A stretch of DNA of 64,000 bases from Pseudothauera rhizosphaerae (GTDB lineage Bacteria; Pseudomonadota; Gammaproteobacteria; Burkholderiales; Rhodocyclaceae), in assembly GCF_004801305.1 (NCBI RefSeq), contig NZ_SSOD01000010.1, forward strand, positions 62,001 to 126,000, read 5' to 3'. Made by a program: the position numbers and the translations under genes. Shown piece by piece: positions 35,622 through 45,657 of the stretch; position 1 is the stretch's first letter; the number at the start of each line of letters is the position of its first letter. The notes beneath the pieces were generated by a model, which saw only the letters and a list, made by a program, of their open reading frames with translations, was not told the origin of the DNA and made no database searches.

Positions 35622-36836
35622 TTATATCGTCGTCCGGGTGAAGTCCGTCTCTTCCCCGCTGCTGGCCGCCTCGCTCGCGTGCTGCCGGAGCGCATCGAGC
35701 GGCATGCCGCAGTGAAGCCGCGATTCTACCAATTCGAGCAGCGGAAGCAGCGTGGCGACCACGTCGCCCATGCGCTCGATCACCTCGTCGGTGGCTCCGG
35801 CCTTCAACTGGAACAGGGCATGGTCGAGGCTGATCGTCTGGCGGAACACCTTGTCGACGAAATCCTTGCCCACCTCGCCCTGGTCGGCCACCACCTTGTT
35901 GCCGCCGGCCTCCCTGCCCTGCTGGGCGCGCTGCACCGCGAGGCCGATCAGGTGGCTCACGGTCTGCATGCCGTCCACGGACGAACACGCCACCCCTGCG
36001 GTCACGCTGATGCGGATGCGCTCGTCGCGGTAGGTCATGACGACCTTCTCGATGGCCTTCTGCAGGCGCAGCGCGAAGGCGCAGCAGCCCACCAGGTCGG
36101 TGCTGGGCGACAGCACGGCGAACTGGTCGGGTGCGAGCTGTGCCACCGTGTCTTCCTTGCGCACCTTGGTGGACAGAATCTTGGACAGCTTGCGGGTCAC
36201 CAGTTGGGCGACGTGGGGGCCATGCCACTCCACCAGTTGTTCGTAGTGGTCGATCTCCACCACCATCGCGCTGATGTCGCTCGGCTTTTCCCGTACCTCG
36301 CTGCCGTGGCGCTTGGCCAGCGCCAGCTCCTGCTCCGCGTGCCAGGTCAGGTAGGCTTCGCTGGCCAGGCCGGTGGCCGGGTCCACCGGACTCTGCGCGG
36401 CCAGCGCGGCGCGGCTTTCCTCCAGCTCGCGGCTGGTCTGCGCCAAACGGGTCAGCGACTCCAGGCGCGCCAGCAGCTCGGTGGCGCCGATGCCCTTGGT
36501 GATGAAGTCGTTGGCGCCGAGCTTGTAGGCCTTGTCCCGCGCCTCGCCGTCCTCCTCGCCGGAGATCACCACCACCGGCACGTCGTGCACGCGCGCGAGC
36601 TTGGAGCCGCGGATGCGCTCCAGCAGGCCGTAGCCGTCCAGACGCGGCATGCCGATGTCGGTGATCACGAGCTGGATGTCGCGGTCGATGACGAGCGCTT
36701 CCCAGCCCGCTTCGCCATCGGTTTCCTCGCGCACCAGGAAGCCGTCCCGCAGGTTCTTGATGATGGACGCGCGCACCATGCGCGAATCGTCGACGATCAG
36801 CACCTTGGGCCGTGGTTCCTTCTGTTCTTCACTCAT
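35622..36836 (-). CDS. Response regulator with degenerate GGDEF domain
   Basis: The protein has 404 residues: a CheY-like receiver at 1-130 (LIVDDSRMVRASI, phospho-acceptor aspartate in VITDIGMPRLDG, VVISGEEDG) and a GGDEF-like domain at about 150-320. The signature there reads APDQF, so it probably does not make c-di-GMP. A helical C-terminal extension of about 80 residues follows. It may relay a signal by binding rather than catalysis. No histidine kinase gene is adjacent. It sits between acuI and prpE on the same strand with gaps of 27 and 123 nt. Confidence 0.88.
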   Translation of the reverse strand: MSEEQKEPRPKVLIVDDSRMVRASIIKNLRDGFLVREETDGEAGWEALVIDRDIQLVITDIGMPRLDGYGLLERIRGSKLARVHDVPVVVISGEEDGEARDKAYKLGANDFITKGIGATELLARLESLTRLAQTSRELEESRAALAAQSPVDPATGLASEAYLTWHAEQELALAKRHGSEVREKPSDISAMVVEIDHYEQLVEWHGPHVAQLVTRKLSKILSTKVRKEDTVAQLAPDQFAVLSPSTDLVGCCAFALRLQKAIEKVVMTYRDERIRISVTAGVACSSVDGMQTVSHLIGLAVQRAQQGREAGGNKVVADQGEVGKDFVDKVFRQTISLDHALFQLKAGATDEVIERMGDVVATLLPLLELVESRLHCGMPLDALRQHASEAASSGEETDFTRTTI

Positions 36837-36863
36837 AAGTTCTTTGACCGGCTCCGGAGACTG

Positions 36864-37859
36864 TCAGGAAATGCGTACCACGGTACGGCCCTTGACCTCG
36901 CCCCTGATGTAGGCCGCGAAGGCGGCGGGCAGTTCGTCCAGCGTGATCGTGCGGGTAACGGCCGCCAGGTGGCGCGGCTTGAGGTCGCCCGCCAGGCGGT
37001 CCCACACCTTCTGCCGGGTCGGGAAGCCCATGTAGCCGGAATCCACGCCGAGCAGGCTCACGCCGCGCAGGATGAAGGGGAACACCGTGGTGTCGAGGTT
37101 GAAACTGGCGGCGTTGCCGATGCTCGCCACGGTGCCGGCCTGCTGCATGGTGGCCAGCACCCAGTGCAGGATCCGGCCGCCCACGTTGTCCACCGCGCCG
37201 GCCCAGCGCGCGGTTTCCAGCGGGCGCACCTTGTCGAAGTCGATGGAGGAGCGCAGCAGGATCTCGGCCGCACCCAGTCCGCGCAGGTAGCCGCTTTCCG
37301 CTTCCTTGCCGGTGAGCGCCACCACGTGGTAGCCGAGGCGGGCCAGCATGTCGATGGCAAGCCCCCCCACGCCGCCGGTGGCGCCGGTGACCACCACCGG
37401 GCCGTTGGCCGGGGCGAGGCCGTTGTCCTCCATGCGCACGATGCCCAGCGCGGCGGTGAAGCCCGCGGTGCCCAGCGCCATGGCTTCGAACAGATCCAGC
37501 CCCGCCGGCAGCGGCACCACCCATCCCGCCGGGATGCGGGCGTACTCCGCATAGCCGCCGTGGTGGGAGACGCCGATGTCGAAGCTGGTGGCGATGACCT
37601 TGTCGCCCGGCCGGAAGCGCCCGTCGGCGCTTTCCACCACTTCGCCGGAAAGGTCGATGCCGCCCACGCAGGGGAAGCGGCGGATGATCTTGCCTGCGCC
37701 GGTGGCCGCCAGGGCGTCCTTGTAGTTGATGCTGGAGTAATGCACGCGGATCAGCACCTCGCCCGCATCGAGCCGGTCCGCGGTCAGGGTCTGGAGGCTG
37801 CCGACGGCCTTGCGCTCGTCGTCCTGTTCGATCAGCAGGGCTTTGAAAGGGCCCACCAC
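36864..37859 (-). CDS. acuI: Acryloyl-CoA reductase-like quinone oxidoreductase (AcuI/YhdH family)
   Basis: This 331-residue zinc-free MDR protein has INYKDALAATG near the N-terminus, the NADPH loop VVTGATGGVGGLAIDML (about 158-174), and the YhdH/AcuI features MALGTAGFTAALGI and GVDSGYMG. AcuI reduces acryloyl-CoA to propionyl-CoA, detoxifying acryloyl-CoA. Proximity to prpE supports that role. The start is GTG 37859 (a second GTG follows directly) with AGGAGA upstream. A generic quinone oxidoreductase is the alternative. Confidence 0.85.
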   Translation of the reverse strand: MVGPFKALLIEQDDERKAVGSLQTLTADRLDAGEVLIRVHYSSINYKDALAATGAGKIIRRFPCVGGIDLSGEVVESADGRFRPGDKVIATSFDIGVSHHGGYAEYARIPAGWVVPLPAGLDLFEAMALGTAGFTAALGIVRMEDNGLAPANGPVVVTGATGGVGGLAIDMLARLGYHVVALTGKEAESGYLRGLGAAEILLRSSIDFDKVRPLETARWAGAVDNVGGRILHWVLATMQQAGTVASIGNAASFNLDTTVFPFILRGVSLLGVDSGYMGFPTRQKVWDRLAGDLKPRHLAAVTRTITLDELPAAFAAYIRGEVKGRTVVRIS

Positions 37860-37928
37860 GACTGTCTCCTGTTATGGTGCGTCCCGGACGCTTGCCCGGG
37901 ACCGCGGGAATTCGCGAGATTATAGCGA

Positions 37929-37970
37929 AAACCCCCGCGGCGTCCCGCAGCACGGCATGCCGCGGGGTTT
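37929..37970. promoter_or_regulatory. Long inverted repeat between divergent acuI and HDOD genes
   Basis: CCCCGCGGC (37933-37941) and GCCGCGGGG (37959-37967) form a 9-bp stem with a 17-nt loop, extended by AAA/TTT across one bulged C. It sits in the 174-nt divergent gap. It could be a regulator site or a weak hairpin; there is no proper T-run for a terminator. Confidence 0.3.
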
Positions 37971-38033
37971 CAGTTCGGCACCGCCGCGCCGATAATCCTG
38001 CCAACATCCTGCCGCCCCGCCGGGGACCCGCTC

Positions 38034-38894
38034 ATGGAACTGCTCACCCAGCCGCTCGCATCGGTCGATGCCTACGTCGAATTCTTTACCGCCCAGCCGC
38101 TGCCGGTGCTCAAGCGCACCGTGCGCGAACTCGCCGCCCTGCACGGGGAACTCGATACCGTGAGCGGCAAGCGCATCGCCGCCATCGTGCTCGGCGATCC
38201 GCTGATGACGATGAGGCTGCTCACCTGGCTGCAGACCCACAGGGGCCAGGCGCAGAACCACGACATCACCACTATCGACCGGGCGATCATGATGATAGGC
38301 ATGGAGCCCTTCTTCCGCATCTTCGGCGACATGCCCACAGTGGAAGACACGCTGGCCGCCCACCGCGACGCCCTGGTCGGCGTGCTGCGGGTCATCGCCC
38401 GCGCGCGCCGCGCCGCACACCACGCGCGCGACTGGGCGGTGGTGCGCCACGACCTGGACGTGGACGAGATCACCGTCGCCGCGCTGCTGGTCGAGGCCAG
38501 CGAGATCGTGTGCTGGGTCTTCGCCCCGACGCTCACCGCCAAGGTCTACGCCATGCAGCGCGCGGACCGCAGCCTGCGCAGCGTGGTGGCCCAGCATGCG
38601 GTGTTCGGCGCCACCGCGGCGGAGCTGCAGCACGCCCTGGTGCGCGCCTGGCAGTTGCCCGCCCTGCTGGTCCAACTGATGGACGAAAGCCGGCTGGACC
38701 ATCCGCGCGTGCGCAACGTGCTGCTTGCCACCGATTTCGCCCGCCATGTCGCCCACGGCTGGGAGAACCCCGCGCTGCCGGACGACATCGCCGCCATCGA
38801 AGCCCTCACCCACCTGGGGCGCGAACCCCTGCTCGCCCGCCTGGAAGTGCCGCCCGAGGCCATGCCGCGCTTCCTGCCCGCCGAACCGGGCTGA
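38034..38894 (+). CDS. HDOD domain protein
   Basis: This 286-residue protein has an N-terminal half that fits the HDOD output domain (LPVLKRTVRELAALHG, IAAIVLGDPLMTMRLLTWLQTH, DITTIDRAIMMIGMEPFF). The HD metal residues are not conserved, which is normal for HDOD. Such domains act in signalling, often next to cyclic-di-GMP or response-regulator genes; none lies directly adjacent. The LemA gene follows 43 nt downstream. The partner is unknown. Confidence 0.85.
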   Translation: MELLTQPLASVDAYVEFFTAQPLPVLKRTVRELAALHGELDTVSGKRIAAIVLGDPLMTMRLLTWLQTHRGQAQNHDITTIDRAIMMIGMEPFFRIFGDMPTVEDTLAAHRDALVGVLRVIARARRAAHHARDWAVVRHDLDVDEITVAALLVEASEIVCWVFAPTLTAKVYAMQRADRSLRSVVAQHAVFGATAAELQHALVRAWQLPALLVQLMDESRLDHPRVRNVLLATDFARHVAHGWENPALPDDIAAIEALTHLGREPLLARLEVPPEAMPRFLPAEPG

Positions 38895-38937
38895 CTGGGG
38901 ATAAGATACCGCCCGCAAACGGGGAGGACATCCACTC

Positions 38938-39513
38938 ATGAGCGTTTCCAACGCACTGGTGCTGGCCGCGGCGGTCGTGCTGCTGGTCTACGGCGTGCTG
39001 ATCTACAACGGCCTGGTGCGGCTCAAGCACAACGTGGCGCGCGCCTGGTCCAACATCGACGTGCTGCTCAAGCAGCGCCACGACGAACTGCCCAAGCTGG
39101 TGGAGGTGTGCCGCCAGTACAAGCTGTTCGAACAGGACACCCTGGTGCGAGTGACCGAGGCGCGCGCCCGCGTCGCCTCCGCGCGGGAAGCCCACGACGT
39201 GCCGGCCCTGGGCGCGGCCGAGGACCAGTTGCGCACCGGGCTGGACCGCATCTTCGCGGTGGCCGAGGCCTACCCGGAACTGAAGGCCAACGAACACTTC
39301 ATGCAGTTGCAGGGCCGCATCACCGCGCTGGAGAATGCCATCGCCGACCGCCGCGAGTGGTACAACGAGTCGGTGAATGTGCACAACATCCGCATCGAGC
39401 AGTTCCCGGACATCCTCGTCGCCCGCCTGTTCGGCTACGTCGCCCAGCCGCTGCTGCGCTTTGCCGCCGCGCAGACGGCGGACGTGGACGTGAAGGCGCT
39501 GTTCCGCGCCTGA
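38938..39513 (+). CDS. LemA family protein
   Basis: This 191-residue protein has one N-terminal transmembrane helix (about 8-28) and the LemA helical body: YNGLVRLKHNVARAWSNIDVLLKQRHDELPKL in parts, and RREWYNESVNVHNIRIEQFP. LemA proteins are coiled-coil-like and membrane-tethered, with roles in envelope stress in some bacteria; the molecular activity is not established. GGGGAGG precedes ATG 38938. The following gene starts 14 nt after the stop, so the two are probably co-transcribed. Confidence 0.92.
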   Translation: MSVSNALVLAAAVVLLVYGVLIYNGLVRLKHNVARAWSNIDVLLKQRHDELPKLVEVCRQYKLFEQDTLVRVTEARARVASAREAHDVPALGAAEDQLRTGLDRIFAVAEAYPELKANEHFMQLQGRITALENAIADRREWYNESVNVHNIRIEQFPDILVARLFGYVAQPLLRFAAAQTADVDVKALFRA

Positions 39514-39526
39514 GCGCCGCGCCCGC

Positions 39527-40429
39527 ATGCTCGTCCGCCTGCGCCGCGACCTGGCCAATGCCGGCCTGCCCGCGCTGCAACTCGGGCTGGCCGGTTTCGC
39601 CTTCGTGCACGGCCGCGCGCCCGGCACGCTGGCCGCGCTGACCCTGCTGCTCGCCACCGGCCTGTACGGCTGGCTGCGCTCGGTGCGCCATGCGCGGCTG
39701 ATCCTCGACACCCCCACCGCACGCATCGCCTCCGCCGCCCAGGGCTATGCCGAACTGCGCGGTCGCGGCCGGCCGCTGGACGGCACGCCGCTGCTGTCCC
39801 CGATCAACCACCTGCCGGTGCTGTGGTACCGCGTGGTCACCCGCGAGCGCCAGAGCGACGGCAAGTGGCGCCACGTGCGCACGGTGGAGAGCGACGCTTC
39901 CTTCCTGCTCGACGACGGCAGCGGTGTCTGCGCGGTCGATCCGGATGGCGCGGAGATGCTGGTGCGCCGACGCGACGTGTTCAAGGCCGGCGACCTGCAG
40001 CACACCCAGTGGTCGCTGATCGACCGCGACCCGATCTACGTGCTGGGCGAATTCGCCACGCTGGGCAGCATCTCACCCGCCCTCGACACCTCGCGCCAGG
40101 TCGCCGAACTGCTGGCCGAATGGAAGCGCGACCGGGCCGGCCTGCTCGCCCGCTTCGACCTGGACGGCAATGGCGAGATCGACCTGAAGGAATGGGAACT
40201 GGCGCGCGCCCAGGCCCACCGGGAGGTCACCCGCCAGCAGCGGGAACTGCTGGCGGCGGCCGAGGCGCACGTGGTGCGCAAGCCTTCCAGCGGACAGTTG
40301 TACCTGATCTCCGATCTGGACACCGCGCGCATCGCGCGGCGCTACCGGCTGTGGGCAGCCTTCCACCTGGCGGTGTTCTTCGGTACCGCCGCGGCCATTG
40401 CGCTGCTGGGCCACTTCGGCACGTTCTGA
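39527..40429 (+). CDS. BAM/GIDE-like membrane protein with an EF-hand
   Basis: The protein has 300 residues with hydrophobic segments at about 15-50 and 278-298. Between them is a soluble domain resembling the beside-a-membrane (GIDE/MUL1-type) domain often found with LemA (SSPINHLPVLWYRVVTRERQ region, FLLDDGSGVCAVDPDGAE). There is no RING domain, so it is not a ubiquitin ligase. Residues 211-222 form a textbook EF-hand loop, DLDGNGEIDLKE, with all calcium ligands. Co-transcription with lemA suggests one membrane complex, perhaps calcium-responsive. That function is inferred. Confidence 0.78.
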   Translation: MLVRLRRDLANAGLPALQLGLAGFAFVHGRAPGTLAALTLLLATGLYGWLRSVRHARLILDTPTARIASAAQGYAELRGRGRPLDGTPLLSPINHLPVLWYRVVTRERQSDGKWRHVRTVESDASFLLDDGSGVCAVDPDGAEMLVRRRDVFKAGDLQHTQWSLIDRDPIYVLGEFATLGSISPALDTSRQVAELLAEWKRDRAGLLARFDLDGNGEIDLKEWELARAQAHREVTRQQRELLAAAEAHVVRKPSSGQLYLISDLDTARIARRYRLWAAFHLAVFFGTAAAIALLGHFGTF

Positions 40430-40430
40430 T

Positions 40431-42347
<1,917 letters not shown>

Positions 42348-42371
42348 GGAGCCGTCGCAAGTGGGGAGAAA

Positions 42372-42446
42372 TGGTCCCCTCGACAGGAATCGAACCTGTA
42401 TCTGCCGCTTAGGAGGCGGCCGTTCTATCCATTGAACTACGAGGAG
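42372..42446 (-). tRNA. tRNA-Arg (anticodon CCT)
   Basis: The 75-nt gene folds into a full cloverleaf. The acceptor CTCCTCG pairs with CGAGGGG (one G-U), the D arm is GTTC/GAAC, the anticodon stem GCCGC/GCGGC holds loop CTCCTAA (anticodon CCT, reads AGG), and the T arm is ACAGG-TTCGATT-CCTGT. The CCA end is encoded. Confidence 0.97.
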
Positions 42447-42454
42447 AGGGGCGC

Positions 42455-42483
42455 ATTCTAGCCGTTCGGCGGCCGGTGACCAA
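42455..42483 (-). promoter_or_regulatory. Promoter of tRNA-Arg
   Basis: On the minus strand TTGGTC (42478-42483) and TAGAAT (42455-42460) are 17 nt apart and place the transcription start only a few bases before the mature tRNA. Confidence 0.65.
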
Positions 42484-42504
42484 GGGCATCCCGCCCCCGC
42501 GGGG

Positions 42505-43290
42505 TCAGCGGATGTCCCGCAGCAGCGTGCGCAGGTAGGTCACCGGGATCGCGTAGCTGATCCCCGACGGGTCGCTGAGCACGCTTTCCTTGGTGCTCTT
42601 GACGAACACCATGTTGATCACGCCGACGACTTCGCCGGAAGCCGGGTCGAACACGGGGCTGCCGCTGTTGCCTGGATAGGCGGTGGCGTCGAGCTGGTAG
42701 ATTTCGAAGCGGTCGCCGGACAGGCGGCGGATCAGCGCCGGATTGAGGTCCCGGGCGCTGGCCTGGGGGATGCCGATGGGCGTGATCGCCGCGACGATGC
42801 CGCGGTGGGTGACCGGCGAGAAACCCAGCGCGTTGCCGATGGGAAAGCCGATGAAGGCAATGCTCTGCCCCTCGCGCACGCCGTCGGCGGGTGCCAGCGT
42901 GACGGCGGGCAGCGGCGGCCCGTCGATGCGCAGCACGGCCAGGTCCCGCCCCTTGTCGGAGGCCGCCCGCTCGGCGCGGCGCACGGCGCCGCCCTGCCCG
43001 CCGGCCACGGCGATGGCCATGCTCTCCATCTGCTGGCTGTCGAGCGTCTCGGGCACCACGTGCGCGTTGGTGGCGATCAGCCGCCCGTCGCCGACCACGA
43101 AGCCGGTGCCGAGAAAGCGGAAGGCGGGATTGCGGTTGGGCATGTAGGTGCCGACGGCCACCACCGACGGTTTCACGCGGGGCACGGTATCCACCAGGTC
43201 GGCATGGGCATGGGGCCACAGCGCGGCCCCGCCCGCCGCCAGGGCGGCGAACAGGAAGGCGCGGCGCCGCGCCCGGCAGGGGGAATTCAT
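42505..43290 (-). CDS. Exported trypsin-like serine protease (S1/DegP-like, no PDZ)
   Basis: This 261-residue protein has an Arg-rich N-terminus and hydrophobic export signal (about 8-30), then a single protease domain with the triad His77 (TNAHVV), Asp116 (RDLAVLRI) and Ser209 (GNSGSP). No PDZ domain follows, unlike DegP/DegS. It should cut proteins in the periplasm; substrates unknown. ATG 43290 is 3 nt after the stop of the lytic transglycosylase gene, so the two are co-transcribed and may act together on the cell wall or its proteins. Confidence 0.88.
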   Translation of the reverse strand: MNSPCRARRRAFLFAALAAGGAALWPHAHADLVDTVPRVKPSVVAVGTYMPNRNPAFRFLGTGFVVGDGRLIATNAHVVPETLDSQQMESMAIAVAGGQGGAVRRAERAASDKGRDLAVLRIDGPPLPAVTLAPADGVREGQSIAFIGFPIGNALGFSPVTHRGIVAAITPIGIPQASARDLNPALIRRLSGDRFEIYQLDATAYPGNSGSPVFDPASGEVVGVINMVFVKSTKESVLSDPSGISYAIPVTYLRTLLRDIR

Positions 43291-43293
43291 CGG

Positions 43294-44235
43294 TCAGGAT
43301 TCTCCCGACGGGCGGGTTGCGGGAGTCGGCGACACGATCGGGCTGGGTTCCGCCAGTGCCGCGTCGTAGGGATGCGTGCGCTGCTGCGCAAGGCCGAGCA
43401 CGCGATCCACGTACTGGCGCGTTTCGCGGTAGGGCGGCACGCCGCGATGGCGGTCCACCGCCCCTTCGCCGGCGTTGTAGGCCGCCACGGCAAGGGTGAC
43501 GTCGCCGCGGAAATAGGCGAGCAGCCAGCGCAGATAGCGCAGGCCGCCGCGGATGTTCTGCTCCGGGTCCCAGGGCTGGCGCACGGCGAAGCGCTCGGCG
43601 GTGGCGGGGATGAGCTGCATCACGCCCATGGCGTTCCTGGGCGAGCGCGCCCGCGGGTCGAGGGCCGATTCGGTCAGCGCCACCGCCAGCGCCAGGCGCG
43701 GGTGGACGCCGTGTTCGGGCGCCAGTTCGGCCACCAGCCGCGCCACCTGGCGCCGTTCGGCGCCGAGCCGGGCGAGGAAGCTGTCCACGTCCCACGGCCC
43801 GGCGTACTGGCGCTGGCGCGGCGGGAGCAGGCAGTCGGGCACTTCGCCCAGGTAATCGCCGGTGTAGCGGCGCATGCGCGCCGCGTGCTCGTGGCCGAGG
43901 TAGGCCGCCATGGCGAACAGCGTGGCCGCGTGGGCGTCGCTGCGCACCACGCCGCGGCCGTTGGCATACATCCAGCCCAGCGAGTACATGCCTTCCGCAT
44001 TGCCGAGACGCGCCGCTTCGCAGTACATGGCCGCCGCGCGCACGGCATCGCGCGGCACGCCTTCGCCGTGCTCGTAGGCGACGGCATCGCGGACCAGATG
44101 GCGGGCCTGCGCGGCGGCGTTGGAACGATTCACCGTCGCCGCGTCGTGCCCTTGCGCGGACACCGGCGCCGCCAGGCATGCGCCCAGCAGCACGCCGCAT
44201 ATCGTGCCCAGTGCCGTCCGGCCGCTCCGGTTCAT
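43294..44235 (-). CDS. Sel1-repeat/SLT lytic transglycosylase
   Basis: The 313-residue exported protein has a signal peptide (about 1-28), two Sel1-like repeats (about 45-115, ALGNAEGMYSLGWMYANGRG-type) and a C-terminal SLT domain (about 165-290). The latter has catalytic Glu189 in ALTESALDP, then GVMQLIPATAERF and AYNAGEGAVDRH. It would cleave peptidoglycan to 1,6-anhydro-muramyl ends. ATG 44235 was chosen at the signal peptide; the frame upstream has no ribosome site. Sel1 repeats may bind a partner such as the adjacent protease. Confidence 0.9.
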   Translation of the reverse strand: MNRSGRTALGTICGVLLGACLAAPVSAQGHDAATVNRSNAAAQARHLVRDAVAYEHGEGVPRDAVRAAAMYCEAARLGNAEGMYSLGWMYANGRGVVRSDAHAATLFAMAAYLGHEHAARMRRYTGDYLGEVPDCLLPPRQRQYAGPWDVDSFLARLGAERRQVARLVAELAPEHGVHPRLALAVALTESALDPRARSPRNAMGVMQLIPATAERFAVRQPWDPEQNIRGGLRYLRWLLAYFRGDVTLAVAAYNAGEGAVDRHRGVPPYRETRQYVDRVLGLAQQRTHPYDAALAEPSPIVSPTPATRPSGES

Positions 44236-44325
44236 CCGCGCCCTCCCCGAGTCCGTCCGGCGCTTGCGCTGCCCGGACGCCTGCCTTGCTTCTTCGCTGC
44301 GTCTACTGCGTTCTAGCACCGCTCG

Positions 44326-45609
<1,284 letters not shown>

Positions 45610-45657
45610 GATGATCGTTTCCTGGGATGAAAGTCTGGGATGCGGACCGCGTGCCGT

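Noticed and set aside
33192-37925. A 1577-codon open frame on the + strand
   Set aside because: It runs antisense to cbs, prpE, the response regulator and acuI, which have full domain matches. Long antisense frames are common in GC-rich DNA, and the translation is low-complexity His/Gly/Ala/Arg.
39527-40429. E3 ubiquitin ligase
   Set aside because: The GIDE-type annotation comes from the membrane-side domain only. No RING finger is present and bacteria of this type lack ubiquitin.
42372-42446. Integration site for a mobile element at tRNA-Arg
   Set aside because: No integrase gene and no direct repeat of the tRNA 3' end were seen; the same holds for tRNA-Ser at 54014-54104.
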